Of a DNA stretch of 64,000 nucleotides, positions 39,468 through 52,500 are shown one piece after another. The translations under genes were made by a program, and so were the position numbers. The notes beneath the pieces were generated by a model, which was not told where the DNA came from, searched no databases, and saw only the letters and a program-made list of their open reading frames with translations. The stretch covers positions 16,485,035 to 16,549,034 of the forward strand of contig NC_045149.1 of the NCBI RefSeq assembly GCF_008831285.2, given 5' to 3'. This DNA is from Nymphaea colorata. Taxonomy: Eukaryota; Streptophyta; Magnoliopsida; Nymphaeales; Nymphaeaceae. How positions within the stretch are numbered: the first letter of the stretch is position 1; each line of letters opens with the position of its first letter.

Positions 39468-39755
39468 TTGTTTAAAAAAAGAGAGGAAATTGCATGTGAA
39501 TTTAATACTTAGTGGACCCTCCATCAAAGTTTGAATCGCATATCCCATTGGGGGGCACATCATCATTGATGCGATCTTCCATCTTTGTGACCCGAAATCT
39601 ACGAATTAATTTGAATAGGACATCTCATCCATGATGAGGATAAGAAGGAAAGGCAACACTCGACTGCGATGAAAACCATTTGCACCGTCTGAGTTTTCAC
39701 ATGTCATTTAAACCCACTTTGTAACTTTTGTGTGTAGGACTACCACTGGTCCCGT

Positions 39756-39938
39756 TATAGTGGCGGAGCTAGAAATTTCTGTACTTTAATTTAAATTTAT
39801 TGAACCTTAAGAAACACTTACATGTAAAAAAAAAACTAAAATTTATCCAAGTTTGTTATGTATAAATAAAGTAAATTTTGTAGGCTGATGTGGGCAATCG
39901 CCGACACCATCTTCTAGAACATAGCTCTGCCACTGCGA
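39756..39938. mobile_element. Short inverted-repeat element
   Basis: The left end AGTGGCGGAGCTAGAA is mirrored at the right by TTCTAGAACATAGCTCTGCCACT, the inverse with a small insertion. The element is about 180 bp and non-coding. A related half (GTGACAGAGCAAGAAATTTGTGG, about 39978) follows directly, which suggests a nested or decayed neighbour. Confidence 0.45.
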
Positions 39939-40607
39939 GAAGGTGAACAGGAGCTCAGGTAGAGAAGGAGGTAAAGTTAGTGACAGAGCAAGAAATTTGT
40001 GGCCAAGGGGTGCTATACTAATATAAGAAATCTTAGGTTTGAAGGGCACCAATATGTGATAAACTAAATTGTGTAGAGCAACTAACATGTAAATAAAATA
40101 AGTTGGGTAGACTGTATAGAGTGTAAAATGAAAGAGATTCAGTAAAAATGGCAAAGGATGATCATGGAAAAATAGGCATGCATGGCAAACTGAAGTCGTG
40201 TGTTCTCAAGGCATTTAATTGGGTTTTCTCAAATGATTGCCGCAACAAATTCTAGCGACTCATGCGTTCTAAGGCATTTACTTGATCTTCTCAAATCCTT
40301 GGCACCACAGGCATTTGTCATTTTCAGTGTATCATATCCAAATCCATCAGACGATACTCTTTTGGATAAGAAAGAAACACATAATTTAGACATTGGTGGC
40401 AGATTATCTCTATTGTGAGCATTGGTGGTTATACTTTTCTCTAACAGAGGCCAGACCACAAACGACAGGTCAGTTTAAGAATGTCATTAAGCAAACGGTC
40501 CAATCAGCTGTTTAAAATCCATCCTGACATTTAACAAAGTTTTTCAGATCACACCGGCTCGATGCATTGCATTGAGTAACACAGTCATTGATGGATGTTA
40601 CCGAATG

Positions 40608-40609
<2 letters not shown>

Positions 40610-40653
<44 letters not shown>
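40610..40653. repeat. (TA)n microsatellite
   Basis: About 44 bases of TA repeats. It lies inside apparent open frames on both strands, which it keeps open artificially. Confidence 0.95.
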
Positions 40654-40658
<5 letters not shown>

Positions 40659-43600
40659 TGTACTTTTATCTTCACACAATCTATGAAAGATTTCTTCACA
40701 ACTTTGGAGCGTACAATAATTGCAAAAGTTACGGACTTTATTGTGCAGGATCTTTCGTTGCTTTTCCTCTCCTCTTTTAAGCCTCGATCGTACGAATGTC
40801 AAAATTCCATTGATAACGCAGAATTTTAATTTTTGCAGTTGATGATAGGAATCTTGATCGCGAGGTTGAGGCAAGTCGAGATTCTCTCTCTCCAACCTTA
40901 TCTCCAATTCTCTTCTTAAGGAGAGCCTAAAACTTGAGAATTTTTTTTGGCTCACTAAAGAAAACTGCTTAAACCATGAAAAAAGTGTTACCTGAATTTT
41001 GCAGGAATATGACATGAATACAATATCATATAGCATTTCAAAAATGAAAACAATGGCTAACAAAAAATATGTATTTACTGAATGAATGACCATGTTGAAA
41101 GAGTGATTCCACTGAATTCACCAAACAAGTCACACCAGTATAATCAAGACATCAATCGTACGTAGTCAAATTTGACAAAGACAAATTAAAACATTGAGAT
41201 TCAAAATATATGTTTTTATACAATTGTGTCCCAAATTTTAGGAACATCTCATTTTTTACGGCAGGCCTTTATATTTGTTCACGTAGATTGCTGATCTTTT
41301 TTTTGTCAGTCTCTTAAAATTTTGTTATTTTTAAATAAGTGTTTTAAAACGTTTATCCTTATATATATACATATATATCCTATATGAGTATTTTTAAACA
41401 ATCGCAGTTTGGCGACTGTTGTAGTGTTCCCCAAATTAGTTGAACTAAGAAGATAAAAAAAGAGGGTCTTAACTAATCTGAATTTTCGACTGAGTTTAAG
41501 CATAAAACCAATAATACTGTGCAATTTGGCATTTGCCAAGAAAACTGTTCTGTATATCACTTAAAAAGGTGAGATACTATTCAGGTTAAGCAAGAAAATT
41601 TCGGTTCCAAAGAAAATTTCCTCTTCCTGCATTTAGTAGCACGCACTCTCACGCATTACAGTTGAGCAGACACTCCTTTTTTTCCTATTTTTGCACAAAA
41701 GGATCAGATCTCTCTCTCTCCCTCGCTCTCAGCCCTCTCTCTCTCTCATATGATTAGCACACACGCGTGGCAGATCCTAAAGAAATGGCAGAGACGGCGA
41801 TGAGCTGTCTTTGTGGCCTTCGAATTCTCACTTATAAAGCAGGCATGGGACCAAGCGATGCAGCATACCGATTGTGGGGCATGAGAAACAAGTGAATTAT
41901 TGCACACTCTTTGATAATGCAGGACAATTTGTCGGTACTACTTGTTCCTTCTAACTTTTACTTCCTTGTACAATTTCAGGCTCCTAAGATTGAACTGAAG
42001 TCTCATCAAAGTAGATAACTCAAAAATTTCCCGCACTTTATGCCCTATACTGTTGATATCTACTGCAAATCTTTTGTTTAGTAGATAAGATGCAAAATCT
42101 TTCTGTCAATTTTCTGGAGAATCTTTTGAAATTACCCATTTTAGCATCATGTGAAATGTGTCCTACTTCTTGAATAAGATCACAGGCTTACAATGATATT
42201 GCACTCTTCGCGCCGACTTGTATCTTGATCTGCCCACTATAAACAAAAGGGGTGAGAGTTTTTCTTGCTATTTTTTCCTGAAAACACATGAAAAGTGAGC
42301 AGAGATCCACAAGCTTGAAGGGAAAGAAAATGGCAGTTCATTTATTCTGCTGCGGCGTGACATACATCTGTTCTAGCTGTGAACAGGTCTGCTTGTTGAG
42401 AAATCACATGGGGAGTCCATGAAATGCTTCAATTACAGAAAGTCCTCTCAGTTCTATGCCTCGATTCATGGGGACTACTAGGTCCAGTAACAGGGTCGAC
42501 AACTCAGACTTCTTCAATAAAGCGAAACCATGCCTTATCTCAATACCCCACAGAGCCTGGCCCTGTCTCTTCATCCTTTGAGAGTCATAATTGACTCAGA
42601 TGTGTAAACCATGATTAACCAAGCAAAATAATTCCAACACCTAACTCTGCTATATAGACTTGGGTGGCACCCTAGGCAGTGGTCCAAAATCATTTGGCTG
42701 GCATACGTACCCAGAGTTTGTCTTGTCAACTATCCTCTGTTCTATAGCTAGTCGGGTTTCATTTATTTGCAGATTTGATGTGGGGAAATTCTTCTTCAAC
42801 TTCAGTTACAGTTCAAAAGGGGGTTAAAGTGACGCACCACTTTGCGGAGTGCGTTTTTTTTCTGACTTTCAAGGGCTTCTTTCATTGTCATTGAGAGCAG
42901 GACGACCTTGGATTCCATTTGATTCTCAGATATGAGGGGATTAGGATCGACATGGGCCATGCACAAAGGTTCAAAAGCTGGACCATGAATAGCAGATCAC
43001 TGTTCTTAACGATTCGGTATTAAATTTTGTAGCTTAAATTCCTGGTTTTTCCCTCTCTTTGTCGGTAGGATGCATTGGACAGAGGTGGGATAATGATAAT
43101 CTATCTCTGAATCTGAAACATAAACAGTAGATTTTAGTGAGAAGCTGTGGATCGGAATTATGACTGCTGCCACACAGGCGGCAGCCCCTTAACTACAGAA
43201 AAGAAAAAGGAAAACTAGTTTTACATGTGATCAGGACTATCAGTTGAATTGGGTTATGATCCAAGCACAAAACAGAAAACAATAATATCACCGTTCAATA
43301 TGATTATTCCATCAAGAATGTAAATCCACATACAACGTGATGCATTCAGGTTAGGTTCAACCACAATAAATAGATCTGCAGCCCTAATAAGGGAACAAGG
43401 ATCTGTAACACCAACTCTTGTATCTGAAACCTAAAAATTGTGAGCCAACAGCACTCAAGATGCCAAACCAACAAGAACCTCAATTGCCTAGCTAAAAGGG
43501 TCATTCCGCGTCGGATCTCAAGTTGAAGAAGGTCAATGGCGGTAACACATTTCTGTCAATGTAATTTGGAACTTATCAGGCCAAACCCCCATTTGACTAT

Positions 43601-46529
43601 ATGAAACGAATAAGAGCAGAGAGGTCTTTTTATTCAGAAAAGTAAGCGAAGTTATTACCTTCAGCTGACAGTAAACTCAAAGTTAGGTTCTAAAGAGTGT
43701 AGATTGGTCTCTATGTCAACAGCAGAAGAGAAGAAATAATTAGGATACGTCATTTCAATGAACTGTAGCTGAGTTGTTAAAGTCAGTCACTCCACTCATG
43801 AGCGAGCTAAAGATTGTTCGAGAAGCATGAATTGCCATGCATTTTAGTGTTGTCAACAGTTGAAATGTCATCACCAAGCACACACCACCTTTTTCTAAGC
43901 AATTTCAAAGAAAGAGTAACCTCTCTCTCTCTCTCTCTCTTTGGAGGAGGGGGAGGGGGAACTAGGACCGGTGTCTTGTTCAGTCATGTATCGATGATAA
44001 GGCACAACAAAATGGACAGGGACTGCCCAACTGTTGGCCATGTTCTCCTACTTCCGTCAATCAATGTGTTCCATGAACTTGGACTGCAACAATAAAAGCC
44101 CTCCTCCCTCCCTAACCCCTAAAGGACAACCACCCACTATGGTGGTCATCAACCTCCTTTCTTTCACACACATGCGTAACAGGTAGCTGCGTGCACCTGT
44201 GTTCATGCATGAGAAAACAGAACATGTGCTCATGCTGGTGGAATTTGCTGAAAATTTTACTTGGTAGAACTTCCATGGAATCACAGTATGCACGGATTCT
44301 AGCTACGTGTCATCTTGTTGCCTTCTCCAGTAACCAAGGCACCTGGTCGATCTGGAACTTATCTTTTGGCAGCAGATTTCTTGTCGCCAAGCTTCAGCCT
44401 TTGAGACAATCAAGTTTCAAGTTTACGCAATGAATTAAAAGAAGTGTAAAGCATATCAGGCAACCACTTAGCAGACAAGCACTTTCACGATATCCATGTT
44501 GGGGACAGTTTATCTCTGGCCAAAACAAGAAACAAAAGCAGGAAAAAAAAAATGGTAACCATCTATCGTAAAATCTGGAATAGAGAAATATATGGTGGAT
44601 GTTTCTCCAACGGCTTGACCATGTGCAGATAATTAATGACATGCGTGGGTTTAATTTCTAGAGCCTAACAAAATTGACAAGGATTTAATTCAAAGGAAAA
44701 TTCGGCATATTTGAGATGGGGAGGCCGAAGCCGGGAAACTCCTTGAATTGGAATGTGCATAACTTCAGTGCATATTTGGGATGGGGAAGAAAATGTCTCG
44801 GATGGAAGAATGTCCGGGATGTATGTTCTCTTTCATAATGTCTGTCATAACTCGTAACATGTAGGTGACAGAAATAGATAGAGAAACGATAATCTTAATG
44901 TGGATTGATGGAGAAGGCCATGAATCTACAATGTTTGAGTGGGAGAGCTGGGGAGTAAGTTTGATGCCTGTCTCAAATATTCTCTTTCACTTGCAAAAGT
45001 GCGGCAATCGTGATAATTGAACCATGATTCTCCATGAGAACCACAAACCGCCACACCATCCAACCCTTTTCAATATTTGTGACCATTCGAGGCATCTTTC
45101 ATATATGTATATAAGATTGATATGACATACTAATCATCGGATTAGAAATCAAGCATCATAATCAACTGTTACTCATGAGGAACAAAATAATTGCATTCAA
45201 GGACGGCTTTCCGCTCATGAAAAGGGTGCCATTAATGATGAGCTTGGCGTTTGTCTTGTACTGTTAGACAATAAATGAAAAAGCATTTAGATTGGATCGT
45301 TTGAATTTAGAACATTAAATTTTGTATAACAAAGTCAATGGATCTGTTGAAAATTGGTGACAAACAGCGGAAAGTAATGTTCGTGTTTTAACTGAATTTA
45401 TATTTCCTTGAATCCTATATCAATTGAACTGACTATAAATAGCGTTGAGGGGCATAACATGACATGACTGTTTAGGCCAGAATATTTGATATATTTGATT
45501 TTAGTGGGTGCTATATCCTTACTTACTTTCAGTAGTGAGAGAATTGAATCGGCTCACTTGTACTGAACCCACACCAGACATCAAAGCAGCCCTAGAACAT
45601 GGAGTAGGAAATGCTCGAGCTCTTGCCCGAGAATGGAATGGAATTCTCCCCTCCCGCTCATCCAGACGACCCGGCTCTTTTAAGGCCTATGCCTTGAAGG
45701 GGTCACATGTTTGAATCCTGTGGTCGCTGTTGCACTCTAATGATTGGTCCTATAGATTGTAAATGTTGACAACTATGTCATTCGAAATGCAAAGCTTGAA
45801 GAAAACCAAAACCTTGGAAGTATAAAGGTATTACACCGGTTTCTTCTAAATAAAAATTAAAAGAAAAATCAATCAGAGAAAATGCCGAGGAATCAAGTGA
45901 ATTGGTTGCAAATAATTGGTAAAGAATAATAAGAAAGTATTTCCAAAAAAGAAAAAGAAAAGAAAAATCAAATAGTTAATTTACAAATACAAAATTCTTA
46001 AAATAACTCTCGAATCGCCCACTGGCTTGAATCCGTGCAATTCGGATCTGCTAACTACACTGCTCTCACCATCTCCAGCAGCTCCATCTCAGATCTGATT
46101 TAAGTATTGGATCGGCCAACTTAAATTCAGTCATCCCAATTCTGAAACCTAAATGATCGATGCCACGGGCACGATGACGTGCACAACTATTCTTCCAACA
46201 TTAAATCTTTATAATTCTACTGTACTTTTCTGTGCTTAAACTAATTTTCATGAAAACTGTTTTTAAAAATATATAAAAACAAAAAAAAAATTATTGATCA
46301 AATTCTGAAACCTGTTGTGTTCTTGTATCCGACTTGTAAGCTTAAACCCAAATTTATAGTTGTGACATTAGGTCCGGAATTTTGACCTCATTGGATGGGG
46401 CTAAAATTCTTGTTTAATGGAACACATGGTGTTCCATGCAAGAAGGAACGAACTCATATTTCGTGCGGAACGTCCGTTCTGTTTGGGTATGCAGAAATGC
46501 CGCTTGAGGGACACGCTTCCCGTGCTGCT

Positions 46530-46810
46530 ATAAGTTGGCAGACCTAAGACTCGGACTCGAATCGGCTAAGACTCGGACTCAAATCGGTTGATGACCGGGT
46601 CATCGGATCAGCAAATTGACTCGTCGACTCGGTCGAATTTTGAAATAACATGAATCGGGCGAGTTAGAGGCAAGTTGGGCCAAGTCAAGGCCAAAATGGG
46701 GACGAACTGGGCCAACCTTAACTCGTGGCCAAGTTTTCTAGCGATCCAAGTTGACTCGGTGATTCCCGACCCAACTAGGCGCTATGTATGTATGTAAGTA
46801 AGTATGTATG
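46530..46810. repeat. ACTCG-rich repeat with TATG microsatellite
   Basis: GACTCGGACTC-type words recur on both strands over about 250 bases (AAGACTCGGACTCGAATCGG, then AAGACTCGGACTCAAATCGG), followed by TATGTATGTAAGTAAGTATG at 46785-46810. It looks like decayed transposon or satellite sequence; the family is not assigned. Confidence 0.5.
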
Positions 46811-48039
46811 GATAAAGAAAATTATCTCAACATTAGAATATCTTGACTCGTAACTAGAATCTCAACATATTTATGTCAAGTTGCTAACATGATGAGGAAC
46901 AAGCATCAAGTGGCCTCTTGTAAGTCAAGAACATAATGTGGCTTGGACCCGCGGCCGAATTCATCAAAGTTATAGCATTGATCATTATTATATTTTGATG
47001 GGGAAGACGAGGCTCTAAGCAATGGTGGAGCGCAGATGCCCACAGGAAATTTATTTTATTTATACATAAAAACTTCCTTAATTTTCATTTTTTTAAACAT
47101 ATACAGGCCAAATGTTGTGTTAAGATGACAATATTAACGCGCCTGTGCACATACACCTATGTATACATATGTAAATGAATTAAATACGTTTCACACTCAA
47201 AGGAAAAATCTCGGCAATTGATTTCTTTCAAATAATAAATAGTTCAAAAAAATGATGAAAAAATCAACTTTAAATTAAATGGGACCCCGTTTTTGCTTGT
47301 TTCTCTCTCTTCCTTCAGGTCCTGCACCTTCATTTATAATTTTCTAACTCTCCTTTTACGTCATCAGTTGTTGAGTGGTCTATTTAACTGAATTTTCTGC
47401 CGACTATTCAACTATTGATGAACTTTGTCTCATCAACCTTTTCGTATGGTTCCAAGTTAGATGTGTCTCATATTTTGCAGAGGAACTCCAACTTTTGCCA
47501 AATCAAGACTACAAAGAAATTCAGGGTTGTTTGGTAGTTGTCTTATGATTTTGGGACATATTTTATTAACGTTATATTTCCTTAAATAAACTACAAAATT
47601 GAAATAAATTCATCTGTTACCAAAGATTCATTCGGTTCACGGTTGCAAGCAACGAATGATAAAGTTGGCAGTGGAGAGCATTGGACTAACCTCATGCGTG
47701 AGCTTTCTCTCAATCCATAATCATGTCATAAATATTATATGTAAAGTCAAAGCAGGAAGAATAATAAACAAAATAATCCAACACCCTAAAGTCAAAAGTA
47801 TTAACAACATGACCTCAGCTTTCTTACTTCATTGTCGGTGATCTACCTCGTTCCTTCGACGTCAGACTCTTTTCCGGTGATCGGAATCAACATTTTCTTT
47901 CTACCGTTGGATCGATTGAGAGCGGAATGAATTTGTAAGGGCAAGTAAAACATTTTATTTTATTATGGGTGACATTACATCTCCTAGCTATTGTTTAACG
48001 CAACATCATGCAAAGAACAAAGTGTCAACTTAACGGACA

Positions 48040-49020
48040 TCAAAACCTAGAGACGAACTTAGAGATCAAGCCCATCAACTCGGTGAGCGCCTCTCTCTCT
48101 TGGCTGGGCAAGTAAAAGGCGTGCTCCTCCTCCGGAAAAACGTGCAACTCCACCGCTTCCCTTCCCAGTTTCTTCAGTTCTGCGGTCAACAGCACGCTCC
48201 GGTCACTCAGCACGTCCCGACCTCCCGTCACAACCATCACCGCAACGTCCGGCAGCCCCTCTGCCGGCGGACAACAGAACGGGTGGTCTCTGGTCCTCGG
48301 TTCGTTGCTCTCTGGCCGTGCCAGCACCCAGCACGCATCTGCGATCTTCACGGTGAGAAACCCCTGTTCGTCCGATGCTTTCTCTGATTCTGTTCGCTCC
48401 TCCGAGCTGTAAAAGGGTTGTAAGAGCACCACGCCCTTGAGACCAGGCAGCTTGGGTCCCTCGTTGGAGGCGAGGACATTGTGAATGATGTTTCCACCGG
48501 CGCTGTCCCCCATGATGAAGAGGCGAGAGAGGTCAGCTGAGGCCAAGAGGTGTTGGCGAGCATCAGGGTTGGAAAGCCAACGAAGAGCAGCTCGCAGGTC
48601 GTCGTAGGCAGCCGGGAGGCGGTGCTCTGGCGCAAGGCGGTAAGCGACCGAGAGGACTATGGAGGACGTCGCAGAGGCGAGGCGAGTGGCGAGCCGATGA
48701 AAGTCGTCGACGCCAGGGGAGAAAAGGCAGAAGCCGCCTCCGTGAACGTAGACAATGAGCGGGAGCTGTTTGTCGGTAGAAACCGGCGGGTGGTAGATGC
48801 GTGCCCACAATCCGGTGGATGGGTCGAGGGTCACGTCGACGGAGGGGACAGGGTCGGATGCAGAGGCCGGGACAAAAAGCGGTGGGTGGTCGAAGTCCAC
48901 CACTCGTGTTACGGTGCCGTCCGGCTGGACCTGGATTAGGCACCACACGTCTATCTCCACCGCCGGATACATCATTGCCTTCGTCGTCGAGGTCTGCTCG
49001 ATTCGGGGGGTGGACTCCAT
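48040..49020 (-). CDS. Carboxylesterase, plant CXE class I (copy 1)
   Basis: Intronless, 326 aa from the Met at 49020. An upstream in-frame Met at 49107 is rejected because it lies beside the probable TATA element at 49110-49124. The alpha/beta-hydrolase-3 fold is evident: oxyanion-hole HGGGFC at residues 93-98, nucleophile elbow GDSAGGN with Ser173, Asp269 in GGRDVLSDR, and His300 in EEEHAFY. Other family blocks are YRLAPEHRLPAAYDD and SEERTESE. No signal peptide was seen, so it is probably cytosolic. Plant CXEs hydrolyse esters of small metabolites. The EERTxSE block recalls the CXE15/CXE18 side of the family, and AtCXE15 cleaves strigolactones, but the substrate here is unknown. It is the first of three tandem copies on the same strand. 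Confidence 0.92.
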   Translation of the reverse strand: MESTPRIEQTSTTKAMMYPAVEIDVWCLIQVQPDGTVTRVVDFDHPPLFVPASASDPVPSVDVTLDPSTGLWARIYHPPVSTDKQLPLIVYVHGGGFCLFSPGVDDFHRLATRLASATSSIVLSVAYRLAPEHRLPAAYDDLRAALRWLSNPDARQHLLASADLSRLFIMGDSAGGNIIHNVLASNEGPKLPGLKGVVLLQPFYSSEERTESEKASDEQGFLTVKIADACWVLARPESNEPRTRDHPFCCPPAEGLPDVAVMVVTGGRDVLSDRSVLLTAELKKLGREAVELHVFPEEEHAFYLPSQEREALTELMGLISKFVSRF

Positions 49021-49109
49021 CGTTGCTTGGGCTTCTAGGTATGCATTCGCAGCTACGAAACTGAAGATCCACAAGTTGTTCTGATATATGATACGTTTGC
49101 CTTGCACCC

Positions 49110-49124
49110 ATATATATATATATA
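49110..49124 (-). promoter_or_regulatory. Microsatellite-type TATA element of CXE copy 1
   Basis: A TATATATATATATA tract lies about 90 bases upstream of the CXE copy 1 ATG, the only TATA-like run at a suitable distance. Longer AT tracts lie further upstream at 49180-49201, 49320-49340 and 49371-49438. Confidence 0.45.
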
Positions 49125-49179
49125 CTCACCCCACACCACCCGGTGCTTGTTGACGGAATGCAGCTTTATGACGCTAGAA

Positions 49180-49367
49180 TTATATATATATATATATATA
49201 TGTAAAAAATGAGAGAGAGAGGGAGAGAGAGAGAGGTTTCCCTATTCAAGTACTATTTTTATCGATTGTTGTCTAACTATATTCATCTACCACATTTAAT
49301 TTATTTATGGAAGGCATACTATATATATATATATATATATTCACATTTAATTTATTTATGGAAGGCA

Positions 49368-49441
<74 letters not shown>

Positions 49442-49560
49442 AGAGAGAGAGGGAGAGACAGAGAGGTTTCCCTTTTCAAGTACTATTTTTATCGATTGTT
49501 GTCTAACTATATTCATATACCACATTTAATTTATTTATGAAAGGCATACTAAATTTTGGT
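49180..49560. repeat. Nested microsatellite and direct duplication upstream of CXE copy 1
   Basis: A unit starting in a GA tract (49210-49234), running through GGTTTCCCTATTCAAGTACT and ending GGAAGGCATACT (about 49319), recurs almost unchanged at 49441-49550. A third, partial copy of the CACATTTAATTTATTTATGG part lies between them at 49342-49370. (AT)n tracts at 49180-49201, 49320-49340 and 49371-49438 separate the copies. Confidence 0.9.
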
Positions 49561-49599
49561 CTGGATCCGGATGATTTGTTCAGATTCAGTTGTACCATA

Positions 49600-52500
49600 A
49601 AAAATTAGAGAATTCACAAGTAATGACTCAGCTTTCAATATTTTTATAGGTTACTGATTAATATTTGAAAGATTGTAAAGGGCCGTTTGACTTAATAAAT
49701 CAATTGATCTTCATTAATTGATGAAAAATGTTACATATGCCTAAAAATGCTTTGACTTTAGTAAAACAAACAATTCTGTGAAAAATTTTCAAAAGCCCCA
49801 TTTGTTAGGGTCAATGTCACATTCTGTACATACACGATCCCTGGGCCTTTTGTTTTAGCAATGAAACTTAGGAAATGGTCGAATCGTGAGGAGATGTAAC
49901 CGCAGTTTGCATGCCCATTGTCTAATGATAATAAGACGAGTGCGTGTTTGAGTAGAAGCGGCCATGGGAAAAAATTCATCCTGGAAAATAAATCTAACGA
50001 TCGAAATTTCTTCTATTAAGCGGCTGGCTTCTATTAACTTGAATTCTAATCTCTAGAGAAATGTAACATAGACACACATCTGAATATATAAGTGGGCTAT
50101 GTTGAGGCTCTACAATTGTGGCCGTGTTTGAATCGGGCCTGGAAGCATATGTAGCATGCCATCATTTTCCCTAAACATATTACGACACTCAATCCACTAT
50201 ATCTTTATTGATGCGGGAAGATCAAGTCGACGGGCCACCTCCCAAATTTAATTAATAAAAAAAGAGTATGAAGGCTATCTTAAATTTAAAATATTTTTAA
50301 CCAAAAAAATGAAACACATTTCTCAAATGCATTTTTCTAAAACTGTTTGCATGTGTGAAGCTGGCCACATATTAATCAACTTTCAGAATTTGAATCTAAT
50401 TGTTTCAATTGCTTTGGGAGTCAATTTCAACACTCAAAAAGCCAGAAGAAGAAGAACACGATATGTTGGAAACACCTCACAATTAGTTTTACGTCAAGGA
50501 TTTTCTAAGAACGAAGAAGGCTTCAAATATTAACATACTTATGTCTGGTATTCTCAGTTGTGTTAATTTAAATTAAGCTTTCCTACGTGCAATAAGACTA
50601 TGTCAAAAGAAAGACCAAACACGCAATTCAATGTAGCCCTAAAGCAGCGGAGCTGTTACACATATTAGATGAAATTATATCAGAAACCGCACCGCCTTGA
50701 TGGCACAAGGAAGACTCTTCTCCCGCCTCCAGAAAACCAGTCGAGCACCGGAAAAACAAGAAAGGGAAAGAGAAATGGCCGGATAAAATCAAAAAAAGAA
50801 AGGAGAGGCTGATCGATTTTACCGGAAACCAGCCATTGCCGTGCTGCCTTAGAGCTCTCCCTCCTTGGTGAAGGCAGATCGTAAGAGGCAACCTTCTCAA
50901 GAGGAAAGAGGTAGTCAGGTAGACGAGAAATCGTTCTCCCGTTTCTTGGTTTTTTTACGCGGTAAAGATGTGCAGAAAAACCGTTCAAACCCAAACGCAC
51001 GCGCACTTTCCTTTTATGTTCTTCAAAGATTTTTATCAGGGTCAAACAAAAGAAGATCCAAATCCATGGTCACTTTTTTTTTTGGTACATTGGAACGGTT
51101 TAGAAGCGCATTAACTAACTATAGCACGAGGTCGAACCACACCAATGAGATACTCCTCAATCAATAGATGACCAGGTGGATTGGGTAAAGAAAAGAAGAT
51201 CCAAATCCATGTTCACATAGAACTCCTTATCCGATCCTAAACAAACAAAACTAAGAAAAGTGCGTCCACCTCATAATATTTAAAGAACGCGGCAACAGCT
51301 GATGTTTTTTTAGTTTTTTCTTTTTAATGGAAAAGTAATATGAAACGCATCCAGTCTGCCATGCTTGTAATAGGCGTTATTAAAATAAAATAAGTTTTTA
51401 ATTTCCAAAGCATTTTTTAATTTTAAATAGACTTTTTTATATTATTTGAAAGAACATTTATGTTTTGCGCGGTTAAGTCTTTTAGGTTAGTGTTAACATA
51501 AATTGAAAATATGACTGTAACCAAGAAATAAAACATATTCCACAGTTTTTATAGCCCTTTTAAGCCATATAAAACTATATTATTGATGCAAACAGAAATT
51601 ACGTCATAAGAAGAACCAAACACTCTTATCAAATTGAATAGGGTTGTAAAACTTCTCATTCAAATCGGCAAAAAAAAAAAGCTCAACCAAAGGACAAGTT
51701 TGAACTTAAAACTTTTCTCATCACTAAAAACAATGATTATAGGGGTGTTTTGTTTTGTATTATTGAGGGGTGTTTGATGAGCTTGAAATTGAAGAATTTC
51801 AAAAATAAAATTATTGTTTTTTATGAATTGAGAAGTATATTATTAAACAACAATTTTGTATTATAGAATTATAACCTTATTGTCTAATCAAAACTCTGAA
51901 ATTATAATTATAATTTCAGAATTTTATAAATTTTTTATTCTCTCTCTTTAAGTTGTATGTTATGATGGATTTAATCCATCAATTATAAAATTTTGATTAC
52001 TGCTTTTATCAAACAAGTCATTTTCAGTTTTAAAATCAAAATTTCATACTATCAAACACGACAATTCATTTTCCTCAATAATATAGCATACTAAGCATGT
52101 GCTAGTGGCATACAGGGAGGGCTCAACTAACATGTGGCACTTATATTTGTAAAATATATTTCATTGGGTTGCCGGATCCATGTACATGTTGACACGTAAA
52201 TCCTTATATGTTTATCCATGGTTCTATAACTATAGTTAGCCATCACATTCAATTCATTTATGTATGACAAATCTAAATTCATGTCTGGTTCTGATTGATT
52301 CGTGCACCTTTTCCCCATCTCTCTCTCTCGTAATTCAGTAATTGTGTCACAAAAACTTGAAAAATTCACGGGTAATGAATCTGCTTTTAATATTTTTATA
52401 GGTAACTATTTAATATTTGATAAATTGAAAAAAGCTGTTTGACATAATAAAATAATTGACAAACACCTGCTTCATTAATTGACGAAAAATGTTAAAATCT

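Noticed and set aside
40512-41093. 193-aa minus-strand open frame
   Set aside because: It runs through the (TA)n microsatellite as a YIYIYI stretch and shows no family motif; low-complexity sequence keeps it open.
41780-41900. 37-codon frame MAETAMSCLCGL after a CT-rich stretch, considered as a small gene or miRNA precursor
   Set aside because: No known miRNA sequence was recognised and no convincing foldback was found by eye; the frame is too short to trust.
45640-45730. tRNA-like sequence with GTTTGAATCC B-box
   Set aside because: The T-arm pairs only partly and no A-box, anticodon arm or acceptor stem could be completed; at most a decayed SINE or tRNA fragment.
48563-49129. Long open frames overlapping the three esterase genes in other frames and on the opposite strand
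   Set aside because: They are shadows caused by high GC content of the real genes; the catalytic motifs are all in the chosen frames.
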